The position numbers were made by a program, and so were the translations under genes. Below are positions 27,301 to 34,015 of a DNA stretch of 64,000 bases, one piece after another. This stretch comes from Glyphotaelius pellucidus (lineage: Eukaryota; Arthropoda; Insecta; Trichoptera; Limnephilidae). Position 1 is the first letter of the stretch, and each line of letters opens with the position of its first letter. The stretch spans positions 40,059,847 to 40,123,846 of the forward strand of contig OW386540.1 in assembly GCA_936435175.1 (NCBI GenBank), read 5' to 3'. The notes under the pieces were generated by a model. The model did no database searches. It saw only the letters and a list, made by a program, of their open reading frames with translations, and was not told where the DNA came from.

Positions 27301-28244
27301 AATTGATTTCCGATCCAAAGAAAACGGAACCTACTGAAATTAAAACTATCGCTAAAGCAGATATCAAACCTACGGCTTCAGCTTTGTTAACTTCTACAAG
27401 TAAATCTAATGTCGATTCAATGAAGGACGAACCGAAGGGTGTAACCACAAATTTACCTAAAGGAGAAATAAAATCACCACAGCCAGTTTCAATCAAAGTG
27501 ACGAGTAAAGTGATTGCAGATCCCAAGAAAGTAGAATCATGTTTAGCAAAAATAGAAAAACAATCAATAGCCACAAGTGAAGCTAATAAATCCTTTATTG
27601 ATTCAAAGAAAGGTGAATCAAGTAAAGTTGCTGCAGTTTCTTCAAAAACAGAAATAAAACCAACTGTTACCAGTAAATTGATTACCGAGCCGAAGAAAAT
27701 TGACGTTATTCCAAATTTAGTAAAGTCTGGACCGAAGCCAGTTGCATCGAGTGAAACTGGTAAATTGATTACCGATTCAAAGAAAGGCGAATCAAATAAT
27801 GTTGCAACGAATTTGATTAAATCGGAAATGAAACCAACACCTTTATCTTCGCCCGCTTCTGGTAAATTGATGACTGATCAAAAGAAAGTATCAAGCAGTG
27901 TTATCACAAATCTACCTAAAGCGGAAAGCAAGGCGAAACAAGAAATTCCATCAACTGCTGCTGTTAAAATGATTTTGGATCAAAATAAAGGAGAACCAAT
28001 TGTAATTATTACAGATTTAGCTAAGGCGGATAATAAAAGCGACCATACAGTAGCTAACAGTTCTGCTAAAGCAATTGCCGAAGAAAAGAAAGCAGGTTCA
28101 AGTGAACTTCAAAATATTGCCGCATCAAATCAGTCCGATAAATCTGCTTTGAATAAATCTTCTTCAAACGTCGATACCGAAAAACCTTCAGAAAACACTA
28201 AAAAAACACCATCGGTAACAAAAAGTGTTGTTAAGTTAAAATAA
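6036..28244 (+). CDS. SLC6-family Na+/Cl--dependent transporter, glycine-transporter-like, partial (5' end outside window)
   Basis: Plasma-membrane symporter that couples uptake of a small amino acid or neurotransmitter to Na+ and Cl- gradients. Exons: 6036-6314, 14943-15096, 17547-17679, 19423-19557, 21812-21915, 22105-22342, 22560-22688, 23547-23756, 24242-24415, 24571-24711 (TGA at 24712-24714), plus the tail exon 24915-28244. All have GT/AG borders and compatible phases. The product runs from 'GAFLIPF' at the start of TM2 through TM12, about 566 residues before the TGA. Family signatures are present: 'LSPAWGGLITLSSYN' in TM6, Asn in TM7 ('VSNIATS'), 'LGLDSQF' in TM8, 'GAERFCQDIQDMIG' after TM10. 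TM6-TM10 look most like glycine transporters (an insect GlyT/CG5549-type), but the substrate cannot be fixed from sequence. The N-terminus and TM1 lie upstream. The long C-terminal exon is exceptional for the family. Confidence 0.88.
6765..7563. mobile_element. MITE-like element with terminal inverted repeats (about 800 bp)
   Basis: The left end 'ggctggctttacattcgtaa' and the complement of the right end 'ggctagctttacactcgtaa' match as inverted repeats. There is no transposase ORF inside. It sits in the 8.6 kb SLC6 intron. No target duplication was established. Confidence 0.5.
7564..8044. other. Intron, no gene; short repeat shared with 53.2 kb
   Basis: About 45 bp around 7,780-7,823, containing 'cagtttgtatgtctccat' and 'ttcggaggtatgattttt', recurs almost exactly at 53,256-53,302. 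Otherwise AT-rich filler. Confidence 0.45.
8045..9027. mobile_element. Palindromic MITE split by a LINE insertion
   Basis: 8,045-8,310 matches the left three quarters of the complete palindromic MITE at 47,791-48,130: same end 'ggcctccgctcatggag', same 'tgacatgtca' motifs. MITE sequence resumes at about 9,000-9,027 ('aaaatatcgattttgttaag') right after the poly(A) of a LINE fragment, then is lost. The LINE therefore inserted into an older MITE. Confidence 0.75.
8311..8999 (+). mobile_element. 5'-truncated CR1-like LINE, copy A
   Basis: An open frame at 8,315-8,926 (203 codons) encodes the C-terminal end of a LINE reverse transcriptase: 'MLGVTLSDQL', 'YRARRYF', 'LWSGVPKYL', 'ARLWNDLPASVFP'. 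The 3' end has a perfect 14-bp stem with a 3-nt loop (8,931-8,944 / 8,948-8,961), then a run of about 20 A. This is dead on arrival: the endonuclease and the RT catalytic core are absent. A second copy lies at 11.3-11.98 kb in reverse. Confidence 0.85.
9028..9955. other. Intron, no gene seen
   Basis: AT-rich SLC6 intron sequence with no exon, tRNA or convincing repeat. Confidence 0.5.
9956..10390 (+). repeat. LINE 3'-UTR-like segment related to window positions 1-215
   Basis: Contains 'gtgggagggatag', 'gacccccagattcctaccca' and 'cctccacacagca' followed by 'aaagatgacataggcccc', in the same order as positions 1-200. It has no coding potential and ends in an A-rich stretch. It is a non-coding tail of a CR1-like LINE. 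Confidence 0.55.
10391..11040 (-). repeat. LINE tail remnant and filler
   Basis: The plus strand reads 'tatttatttatttatt' followed by 'gacgccctattgggctttta' at about 10,600-10,640. On the minus strand this looks like the 3' end of a LINE with an (AAAT)n tail. The rest, to 11,040, is unassigned intron. Confidence 0.4.
11041..12290 (+). mobile_element. Jockey/CR1-group LINE remnant, interrupted by copy B
   Basis: About 11,160-11,280 translates to 'SIITYGMIGWGRWGS', the RT C-terminal motif also seen as 'SLLTYGISAWGG' in the intact LINE at 43.9 kb. The same strand resumes at about 12,080-12,200 with 'AHNYATRHRRQHNLTPKT'. Between them lies a reverse-oriented CR1 fragment. Frames are broken, so this is an old copy. 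Confidence 0.6.
11290..11980 (-). mobile_element. 5'-truncated CR1-like LINE, copy B
   Basis: The minus strand encodes 'SSIDMLCVTLSDQLKYG', 'YRARRYF', 'GSHLWSGAPKYLKNTLDS' and, in shifted frames, the rest of the copy A protein. The 3' hairpin is degraded ('ggctctgagg' / 'cccttagagcc' at about 11,310-11,338). It is inserted inside a plus-strand LINE remnant. Confidence 0.8.
12291..13262. other. Intron, no gene seen
   Basis: AT-rich SLC6 intron sequence. No exon, RNA gene or clear repeat boundary recognised. Confidence 0.45.
13263..13470 (+). repeat. Jockey/CR1-group LINE remnant, second copy
   Basis: About 75-80% similar by eye to 11,050-11,225. It has 'tacctactacgcatcagc', 'caatcaattatcactta' and 'gattggttgggga' in the same order, and an upstream 'RKLIYLLEHIHRNITP'-type frame. 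Confidence 0.6.
13838..14163 (-). mobile_element. MITE family M3, copy 1
   Basis: Ends 'ccagtcgattagtaagacgt' and 'gttcgactaatcaacttg' are inverted repeats. The body is the reverse complement of copies at 39,953-40,319 and 48,769-49,136 (for example 'caccataaatcaaatgttg', 'tgctataaaataa'). No ORF. Confidence 0.7.
14186..14610 (+). mobile_element. LINE pol C-terminal remnant
   Basis: Encodes 'LERIQKKFLRFLYMREYG', 'YYPWLYPIDF' and 'MNHLRVRRD', typical of the region after the RT domain in non-LTR retrotransposons. Frameshifts follow. Short relatives occur at 4,486 and 59,312. Confidence 0.65.
14943..15096 (+). CDS. SLC6 exon: extracellular loop 2
   Basis: Acceptor 'gtcttcag', donor 'ttcac|gtaag'. 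It encodes 'HCYSYEQADQCL' with the second loop Cys, two N-glycosylation sequons (NGT, NQT) and 'PPAEEYFT'. Phase 1 in, phase 2 out. Confidence 0.92.
15390..16134 (+). mobile_element. Lep1-type Helitron-like element
   Basis: Starts 'TCCATACTAATATTATAAAT' and ends 'GCGAGCGAAGCCGCGGGG' followed by 'AAAAGTTAG'. These are the characteristic termini of lepidopteran non-autonomous Helitrons, with the usual CTAG end mutated to TTAG. No terminal inverted repeats and no Rep/helicase ORF. It also contains the block 'agctccggcgttatgaaat' shared with 56.2 kb. Confidence 0.7.
16135..16717. other. Intron, no gene seen
   Basis: SLC6 intron between the loop-2 and TM4 exons. A 67-codon frame on the minus strand has no recognisable domain. 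Confidence 0.45.
16718..16793 (-). repeat. tRNA-derived SINE head (76 nt)
   Basis: The minus strand has 'gtcccaatggccgagatgg', a 'ggttaaagcg' block, B-box 'gggttcaattccc' and 3' 'ttgcgac'. Acceptor ends pair 6 of 7. The D-stem and anticodon arm do not fold canonically, and the 'ccccggcaag' core recurs in the 33.5 kb foldback. It is more likely a SINE head than a working tRNA. Confidence 0.5.
16990..17205 (-). mobile_element. LINE reverse-transcriptase core remnant
   Basis: The minus strand encodes 'GIPQGSNLGPLLFLLLIDDI' and then 'YKCLLFADDLKILMEI', i.e. RT motifs B and C with the catalytic FADD. The frame breaks just after 'CHQDCLKM'. No endonuclease is seen nearby. Confidence 0.8.
17206..17546. 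other. Intron with an (AAATA)n tail
   Basis: 'aaataaaataaaataaaat' at about 17,452-17,470 follows 'ccctatgggtgtct' and resembles the 3' end of a retroelement. It ends at the acceptor 'tgtttgcag' of the next exon. Confidence 0.4.
17547..17679 (+). CDS. SLC6 exon: TM4
   Basis: Encodes 'NHVLGISSGIEETGSIKF' and TM4 'MAMCLLGAWAIVFLCLCKG'. Phase 2 in, phase 0 out. The donor follows 'GKxV'-type Lys codon AAG. Confidence 0.92.
18233..18800 (+). repeat. Pyrimidine-rich tandem duplication
   Basis: Two units start with 'tgtccgtgtcagaa' (about 18,233) and 'cgtctgtgtcagaa' (about 18,610). Each runs through 'tccaaatttatc/tccaaaatttacc' and 'taccgctactatgt/tactgctactatgt' into long C/T-only tracts. Frames here give Pro/Ser-rich nonsense. 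It sits in the TM4-TM5 intron. Confidence 0.55.
18801..19422. other. Intron, no gene seen
   Basis: Remainder of the TM4-TM5 intron, ending at acceptor 'ttgttacag'. Nothing recognisable besides purine-rich stretches complementary in style to the tracts before it. Confidence 0.45.
19423..19557 (+). CDS. SLC6 exon: TM5
   Basis: Encodes 'VVYFTALFPYVVLVLLFVRG' and 'TLPGAGDGILFYLTPDW', the conserved TM5 to extracellular loop 3 stretch. Phase 0 in and out. Confidence 0.93.
20262..20837. mobile_element. TIR element with ends of about 50 bp and TTAA-like flanks
   Basis: The left end (20,262-20,312, 'aatgaaaacaaataacttt' onward) and right end (20,785-20,837) are near-perfect inverted repeats, both flanked by TTAA. 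The interior at 20,404-20,590 carries a GC-richer block ('ccattgtgctatctcccat') whose relative lies at 22,730-22,790. No transposase. Confidence 0.6.
21043..21441. mobile_element. Foldback MITE family M4, diverged copy
   Basis: The left 'ttttgaagattcacaatgta' and right 'tacattgtgaataaaaatct' ends are inverted repeats related to those of the palindrome at 41,452-41,709. Both have 'gaatgacac' and 'gtgtcgaaaccggt'. The middle includes a segment (about 21,105-21,185) also present at 49,575-49,655. Confidence 0.5.
21812..21915 (+). CDS. SLC6 exon: TM6
   Basis: Encodes 'VWGDAAVQIFFALSPAWGG' and 'LITLSSYNKFSNNCYK', the unwound TM6 substrate- and ion-site region. Phase 0 in, phase 2 out. Confidence 0.93.
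22105..22342 (+). CDS. SLC6 exon: TM7, extracellular loop 4, TM8
   Basis: Encodes 'DSLIVAVSNIATSFFAG', 'VVDQGAGLAFIVYPEV' and 'LLTLGLDSQ'. The Asn in TM7 and Asp-Ser in TM8 match family Na+/Cl--site positions. Phase 2 in, phase 0 out. Confidence 0.93.
22560..22688 (+). CDS. SLC6 exon: TM8 end and TM9
   Basis: Encodes 'FALMETVTTAILDRFPNL' and TM9 'IWVVLSVAIFGYFGGLIF'. The acceptor 'ttttcacag' and donor 'aat|gtaag' fit. Phase 0 in and out. Confidence 0.92.
22725..23546. other. Intron with a repeat fragment
   Basis: 22,730-22,790 ('attgtgctatctcccatg', 'cccagttccct') matches the inner block of the TIR element at 20.4 kb. The rest, to the acceptor at 23,546, holds no recognisable gene. Confidence 0.45.
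23547..23756 (+). CDS. SLC6 exon: TM9-TM10 loop, TM10, TM11 start
   Basis: Encodes 'SGMYWLQLMDKYAANWSV', 'GAERFCQDIQDMIG' and 'WMWKLVTPSALL'. These are strong family signatures. Phase 0 in and out. Confidence 0.93.
23757..24241. other. Intron, no gene seen
   Basis: AT-rich intron between the TM10 and TM11-12 exons. Nothing recognisable. Confidence 0.5.
24242..24415 (+). CDS. SLC6 exon: TM11-TM12
   Basis: Encodes 'FILFFNWVEYKPASYGQY', 'YPMWADAVGWVIGVLPVL' and 'GPPNLTFYE'. Phase 0 in and out. Confidence 0.92.
24571..24759 (+). CDS. SLC6 exon: cytoplasmic C-terminus with in-frame TGA and two possible donors
   Basis: Acceptor 'tatccacag'. The frame reads 'KACALVQPTSEWDPSCRGES', then 'QNTIVMVNGRPTIRARGA' and TGA at 24,712-24,714. 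Past the TGA the same frame stays open and GC-rich for 15 more codons ('GRDPACHEQAPGLYQ') up to a near-consensus donor CAG|GTAATT at 24,760. A second, weaker donor ATG|GTGAAC lies upstream at 24,676. Both donors leave phase 0, matching the phase of the tail exon at 24,915. The first donor gives a short transporter unless the TGA is read through. The second gives a TGA-free fusion with the tail. Confidence 0.85.
24712..24714 (+). other. In-frame TGA between transporter and tail
   Basis: Forty-seven codons after the exon start. The next base is G, which is not the leakiest known context. It lies 45 nt before the donor at 24,760, close enough to a final junction that the short-form mRNA might escape decay. 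Confidence 0.9.
24915..28244 (+). CDS. Giant C-terminal tail exon of the SLC6 gene: 1,109-residue Lys/Ser/Thr-rich repetitive disordered protein
   Basis: One open exon begins after acceptor 'tgccatttcag' with 'TKNGVCDTPITKMVDASPCK' and ends in TAA. It is rich in Lys, Ser and Thr and poor in aromatic residues. It has no membrane segment and is predicted unstructured by inspection. From about 26,780 to 28,110 it is built of some 14 degenerate units of about 30 residues around a core 'TSKLI-x-D-x-KK', each with a Glu/Lys/Pro spacer. An unbroken frame of this length in AT-rich DNA, with a phase matching the transporter exons, argues for coding. It could be a cytoskeletal or scaffold tail of a long isoform. 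Less likely is a separate gene starting at ATG 24,861, which lies in the intron. The function is unknown. Confidence 0.75.
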   Translation, partial: TKNGVCDTPITKMVDASPCKVPGPSILKSSKNMKAKNEIVDDNDPASEPLIKRNDESSHKLGNDLKKHGNKSNDMKNNDSFSRPLLLESPEFQRKDFGVSTDQSLGGIQMKVAGEHTKETCQQVHKENLQKVAEINQLRNTCISSFSLLSEQKTNILDETINNSSSYLSSANGHIKDKDSMQSGGISKSQNKNFPKPAVVDVSTKHNDIKISIGGHSVTPAPINAAKVEIEEGILHAAQKLATLPQQKNVLNDVSPKSSGTSNRRCVDGATIFTIAKMGVKQDDSTKACQSIASPISSFSEKNEIILSKLNDPKTPSSSAISPVVTTAAPIKPFQASNITKINPTNIICSTPKTSYQHSPYIFKDEKPANINKPPDNIAVSSSKDVLQSILVVSETSPRDLINKNEKSKSLHLAEIKLNSANQSQEKKSPESITDKKSISNELKLSISAIKTTMASKSDIIKAVPDVKSKVLTGAETFKSKEPQQPSNSITQGDSKSSKPISSNRTISSDKNRLPETVSVSSSISKSKDDKSKKSEETEKHPLKTSISKSEQSDIRKPTELTKQSEKLISAKTEIVQSVLEKSKLSENILIKDFKCNTSNQVLNKQTSNLTNVTPTASKVIKTEPVTLPATNKLITDSKKVEPSVSVTKSESKPMNSVPLAATSKLIGGKKIEITVLPSLEKSDDKQIILPNTSNKFLDDKNKEQPKGLTKDVTKTENKPAQSIPITVTTKLIDNKKVDSTMTPSLENKENKSLVSSNTSSKMLDDQKSGKTKVNIDLTKHEMKPAKSVALTVTSKLISDPKKTEPTEIKTIAKADIKPTASALLTSTSKSNVDSMKDEPKGVTTNLPKGEIKSPQPVSIKVTSKVIADPKKVESCLAKIEKQSIATSEANKSFIDSKKGESSKVAAVSSKTEIKPTVTSKLITEPKKIDVIPNLVKSGPKPVASSETGKLITDSKKGESNNVATNLIKSEMKPTPLSSPASGKLMTDQKKVSSSVITNLPKAESKAKQEIPSTAAVKMILDQNKGEPIVIITDLAKADNKSDHTVANSSAKAIAEEKKAGSSELQNIAASNQSDKSALNKSSSNVDTEKPSENTKKTPSVTKSVVKLK
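26780..28110 (+). repeat. Coding tandem repeats, about 30 residues per unit
   Basis: The core variants 'TNKLITDSKK', 'TSKLIGGKK', 'TTKLIDNKK', 'TSKLISDPKK', 'TSKVIADPKK', 'TSKLITEPKK', 'TGKLITDSKK' and 'SGKLMTDQKK' recur about every 25-35 codons. Their spacing and divergence indicate an old expansion. Confidence 0.8.
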
Positions 28245-28248
28245 CTGA

Positions 28249-28254
28249 AATAAA
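28249..28254 (+). terminator. Candidate polyadenylation signal of the SLC6 gene
   Basis: AATAAA five bases after the tail stop codon. It is very close to the stop, so later signals in the AT-rich 3' region may be used instead. Confidence 0.45.
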
Positions 28255-31200
28255 ATTTGTATGTTGTGAAGTTTATAAGTTAATATTATTTATTTTGCAA
28301 ATATGGCACCAATAATGGAGCGTATTGAATTTACGTTTCTGAAAAATTCGCGATATTAATTGTAACTTACAATAATGACGTTAATTAATATTGATATTTA
28401 ATTGATATTCTCTGTTTATTTTAATTACTTTATAGCGTGTCGTAAGAACTAGGAAATTATTTTGAATTCGTTGTGATATTTAGGTGTACATTTAACAGAA
28501 CTCGTGACCATTTGTTATTTTTGTTTTATATGTACCTAAATGGTTTAATTTTGTTTGATATATTGTGTATTATAAATTATATTATAATGAATGAGTTTAC
28601 TCTTTGTATGAACCACCATTGTGTTTAATGTCGACTACCTTCTCAGCAATAATATTACATACCTACTATCGAATACATACAAACATAAGGGGTTCTTGAA
28701 AAACATTTTGTTTCCCATTTTGATTTCAACCCAAAGAGATGCTTTCCACAAAAAGTTTTTTTTCACATTATAACAGAATGATTGCCGTTGAAAGTCAGGA
28801 ATGTTCTGAAACAGATGATATTCCTTTATTATATTATATTGTACAATACCTAGTATCGTTAATCACCTCGAAGATCATTTATTGTCACACGTAAATAGAC
28901 ACCTACCCATAATATTATTTAAAAAAAAAAAACATATGTATTCTTTAATAAGGTAAACCTAGGTACTTAACCTACTATTTTTAAATCAGAAATTCAGTTA
29001 AATTGTACATTTAATATTATACCTGTAGTACTGCATTTAATAATTATGTTTTAAACACGTAAAGAGAAGTCAAAAATTGTTAACCATGCGATAAAACTAT
29101 ACTATAAATAGTCGAGTGACTTCAACTATCAAGTAGGTATTTTTAAAACCTTTTCGAGCTAACGGGCCGGCGTGCAATGACCCGCACAGAGTACCTACCC
29201 TAGTGTAGCCATACCCTACCCGTAAAACCTTTGTGTAGAATGATATCCACTTATAATTAGTCAGAGAGAATATTTCTATTAGATTGTTGATGTTGATGTT
29301 CGGTGTAATTAACATAGTGACTGTTAAATTAGCTGTGATCGGTAGTTCGTAAAACGGAATGATAAGAAGACATTGCTATAGAAATGAGTCGATAATGCCT
29401 TGGAACTTGCACTATACATTCGAATATTTTTATACCCTTTACAATATTGTTTATCAGAAGAATCTTTGAATGATCTAGTGCAGCTTTCACAACGAAGTTG
29501 TATGTATGTACAAGTAATTCTATCTGGATGTGATAAGAGCCGGTTTGGTTTGCCCTACTAGTAAAGTAAGCGAATACGTTTGATGTAAACCGTAGTTAAA
29601 GACTGTATAATAGTAATAAATATTTAATTTTAATGAAATATCTGTGTACACCCCTGGTCCTTTACTGATTGCCTGCATGCGTAATTGAATCATTATTTCA
29701 ATAAACATTTTATTATATTTAATAATAAAATGATAGCTATTATTATAGCTCAGTAGAAACTACGATAAGGCCAGCGGAATTAAATTAAAAGAACTCTTCT
29801 ATTACAGTGAAATAATTAAACATTAGTTTCGACCTTGATAAGGCGGTCTTCCCAAACGAACAAGGTTTCCTGTTTTCAAGCGTTAAGTTTTTGAATCACA
29901 TTTTACAACCCAACTAAATTGTTATTCCTGTTATGAAAATAATTTTCTTCAAGAAATTGTTCACCGTGAAGCTTGATTGCGAAACAGTGTCTATTTAAAT
30001 ATATATTATTTAGTTTCAACTAAACATATTTGTGTTGTACAAAAGTGAGGAGAATTTTTAAGTAACGTGGTATGCCCTCCACGCTAAGAATTCACCTATG
30101 TCATGGGTAACATTTTACAATACATATTGTCTGCTAGATATTTCTATCTGACATCTAAATCTAAAAACTAATTAACTGTGTACATGTCGTAAAGCTCGGT
30201 TACTAAACAATAAAGCATGAAACAGTATTTCTGTCTGTATAATGTAAAAACATCCATTGCTTTATATATTGTTGTATTTTTTAATAACTCGACAGTCTTA
30301 TACCACTAATTATGGGCTTTTATTTAGCATAATTCGTGACTCTGCTCATCATAAAACCTACATGTTTATACGTTTACGTGAAAACAGTAATGCAATTGTT
30401 TTGAGAGTAAAAAATAAGCATAAAAACACAGTTTGCTTTTATCGTTGGCTTGCCGTAAAAACAGTTTCTAAAAATATTCTGTGAAAACGGTTGAAACAGA
30501 ATTTATATCGGAAAATTTATATTTTTAGCTTGTTATAAAATTTAATTGTTAGACAGCAAACATCCGGAACAGTATTTATATTGGAATAATAAAAACAAAC
30601 TCTAGAATTGAAAATTATCTAGATGACGATATTTAATCTATAAGGAATTATAAAAAAGAGATTACCTCGGTCAGGCAAAGGTTCAAATAAAAGAAATAGG
30701 TTTTTGGAAAAGGATAAGAGATGGGCGTAACAGGATATTTTCATATTACAATAATGAAATGAGATAATATCGTACCCTTTGTGCCAGAGTGAATGTTGTT
30801 AAAATTGTAAGAAGCAATGTGTACTACATACACATCGCAGGGAAGGAAGGGCTAAAGTTGTTTGAATTGGAACTTGTATTCATAATAGTATTGGGGAATT
30901 TCTTATGATTGCGAGCTTTTAGGCGAGAATATATATTATATAAATTATATTGAATGCACACACAACATTATAATGTTTGATAAATTATTTAAAGAATATA
31001 TTCTATTGAAGACACTGTTAGATAATAATATTGAAGTTGGAATAAAATCTTTTACCCCTAAGAAGTACCTACAATATCGTGCTATTCATATTAAAATGAT
31101 TGAAACATAATAAATTATATATGTTCAATTTTCAATAAATTTAATTAGTAATAATAATTGTAATGTTTTACGTTTTGTTGAATTTTAGCTTTAGATTATA

Positions 31201-32675
31201 TCAATGTGCCAAAAATGTTTATTTGTAGGTATTTCCTAAACATGTTGTTCATAGAGAGAATGTCCGCAGTTGGACAGTAGTACTATCACAATGTTATCGT
31301 CAATTATACCCTCATGTTATGAGAATGACTTGAATTTTGATTTTACTGATATTGTGAATTGATGCAATGATTTCAAAAATCCTTCTCGTGCTAATTGTGG
31401 TTCAACCAGCGTGCTAATTGAAGATGTATAAAATTTCTGATTAGAAACCCTATTTGATTATTTTTATTGTAAATCGCATTTATGACTGTAAATAAATATC
31501 AGATGAATATAAATATATATTTTCGTGAAGTAATTGTATCATTTGAAATGATATACGATTTACATAAATTGTTACAAATTGCTTTCATGTGACCAGTGAT
31601 GTCATCTAGTTTTCGTAACAACGGGTTTCCAACAAAATTGCTAAAATTCTTGTGAGGATACTTAGAAGATAATAATATCCATATCCCCTTGAGACTCGAG
31701 AACTTCATAAGTACCTACTATTTATATTGATAGTATTTATTTTACCTTGAATACCCCATCCCTAACAGTTAAAACATCACTGCCGCCGACCAAAGGATAA
31801 TTTTTTTTAAATTTGGATAAACGGTTTCTGGTGACCGTTGAAAATCCGCTGGATGACATCACTGCATATGACATATATTATATTATAATGTAATGCATAA
31901 ATATATAAATCCTGGTGATTTATTATATCACTTGTATATTATTTAGTTTCACGATGAACACATGCGTGTATTTGCTATCTTTGTTGATATTGAATTATAA
32001 TTCCGACAGTATTTTCAGTACCTACGTACACCTGACCCATTTTTCTCAGTCCTAATATCAACCTTCTTATTACTTAGGGTCAGTTGTTTGACCGACCTTC
32101 ACATTTGACATCGTCACAAATCAACGATCGAGCTATTTAAAAAAAAATCTCTTTGTTTCTGACCTTTAATAATACAAACTTCAAACCTTTTCGTAACTCT
32201 GTAAAATGCTAATTAATCAATGTTTATCTCAAGCAAATTTTTATTTTTTCTTAAATCCTATGCAAACAATTTATTACATGTAATAAATTTCAATCCTTCT
32301 TGATTTCAGAAAACAATATAAAATTTGTAAAAAAACCGATGGAAATAATGTTGTTCATCTTAATATGTACAGATTATGTCTAAATTCATAAACAAACATG
32401 ACCCGGATGGCGATATAGCAATTATTGTCCTGGTTTAAATAAAGTTAGTACATAATTTACCTTTGTAGCAGAAATGTGTTAAGTACCTACCTAAGTAATT
32501 ATTTTATTTTAATTTATTCCTATCCTTGTAACACCAGCACGGGTAAAAAAGTTCAGAATAGCGCTATCTTCGATTATCATCAAATGTGATGGAACAACCC
32601 CCAACATTGTATTAAAAAAAGTAATTCAGTTTATAAATTCTCTGAAACATTCCGATGCTTATCTGGTGAACATAA
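28255..32675. other. Intergenic, no gene seen
   Basis: AT-rich sequence with frequent TACCTA/TAGGTA words. Frames are all below about 75 codons and without domains. The first few hundred bases are probably 3' UTR of the SLC6 gene. Confidence 0.5.
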
Positions 32676-32904
32676 GGGGGCATACATTAATTTTGTGAGT
32701 TCAAAATAGGGGAGGGCTCCAGTAAAATCTCATCAAATTTCATTTAAACCGAGGGGGTGGTCAATGAAAATCTCACGCCAACTTCCCATTTTGCCCGCTG
32801 AAAAATTTAATGGATATTATGAAAAACATTTATTTCGAGAGTAAGAAAAAATGTAAAAGAAAAACGTTCAGAGTTAAAAAAAAATAATGTTAATGTATGC
32901 CCCC
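32676..32904. mobile_element. 229-bp MITE with TAA target duplication
   Basis: Ends 'GGGGGCATACATTAA' and its exact reverse complement, flanked on both sides by TAA (32,673-32,675 and 32,905-32,907). A 3-bp TAA duplication fits the PIF/Harbinger group. No ORF. Confidence 0.75.
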
Positions 32905-33500
32905 TAAGGAGCTCGCGTATTTAAAAACATAATTTTATTTATATTCCTTGTGGATCCGAAAGTATTTTTATAGAAAAAAGTTATATTCTCATTAAAGTGA
33001 AATTTTTAGACGATATAGAAATAACCAGAACAAAAATATTGTTTTGTATTATTGGGAAAATAAAACGAAAGAAAATCATCACATACATAGATTTGGACGA
33101 TAGTGTTTTATTTATGTACGTAATATAATGCGTAGGTAGGTACAAATTGTTAAATGAAAATTCCTACCGTGATTATGTTGAATTTTTTTATGTGATTCTA
33201 CTTGTAAAACAATATAATATATGGATATTATTTTATTACTTTATTTTCATGTTTTAAATTGATGTACTTATCTGAAGTTGTTAAGTTACCTGTTTATGAA
33301 AAAACAATTTGGAAACAAAATCTTTAAAAAATAACGAAAAAATACATTCTTTTAAACTTATCGGCACATAACTGTTGAAACCTTTTCACATTCGTGTCGT
33401 AGGTACATTTCCAAGTAGGAACTTTATCTAGTGTCTACAAAAATTTATTTTTATTTTTAACTTTGAGTAAAACCTCAAATTGTAATATTTAATTAAATGA
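32905..33500. other. Intergenic, no gene seen
   Basis: AT-rich, nothing recognisable. The last part (33,475-33,500, 'ttgtaatatttaatta') is shared with the repeat near 4.96 kb. Confidence 0.45.
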
Positions 33501-34015
33501 AGATAATATTAGCGAAACTCAATCGAAAATCTGAAAACCGGAAAATCAGAAAAAGATACGGTCGCCTTGCCGGTGCGCAACTTTACCAACTGAGCTAATG
33601 TGTCATTAACCGATTCGGTCAAATTTTCGACTAAAAACTATGTACCAACATTTTTTAACACATATTTTTATTGACTGCTATTTTCGTGTACGAAAAAATA
33701 AAAATATATATTCATCCTAAACTTGCAGAAAAGCCAATAGATGTCGCATATTAAAAATAAAAATGGATTTAAAAAAATTACCCAATACACTATCTAGATA
33801 GCATTTAGTTCGGGTTTGAATCTTGCAATCATAAATAAAGACAGCAGCCACTATAAATATGCGTTAATAAAATGAAGATATTGTTGAAATATGACCAAAT
33901 CGGATAAGGACATATTATGTCAGTTGGTGGAGTTGCGCCCCGGCAAGGCGAAGGTCCTGGGTTCGAGTCCCAGATTTGTTTTCAGATTTTCGATCGAGTT
34001 TCGCTAACATTATCT
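33501..34015. mobile_element. Foldback element with tRNA-like modules in both arms (515 bp)
   Basis: Outer ends 'agataatattagcgaaac' and 'gtttcgctaacattatct' are inverted repeats, and similarity runs about 200 bp into each arm. Each arm carries a tRNA-like block: right arm about 33,919-33,973 ('gtcagttggtggagttgc', 'gggttcgagtccc'), left arm complementary around 33,570-33,606 ('tagctcagttggtaaag' read on the minus strand). The centre matches the repeat at 4.8 kb ('actatctagatagcattt'). Either two SINEs lie head-out or this is a tRNA-bearing foldback transposon. Confidence 0.65.

Noticed and set aside
26714..27574. 286-codon antisense ORF inside the transporter tail exon
   Set aside because: It is the complement of a repetitive Lys/Ser-rich frame, shows only the mirrored repeat pattern (Leu/Val/Ser-rich) and has no promoter or splice context.
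33919..33973. Functional tRNA gene
   Set aside because: It lies in an arm of a foldback repeat and lacks an anticodon arm and acceptor stem.
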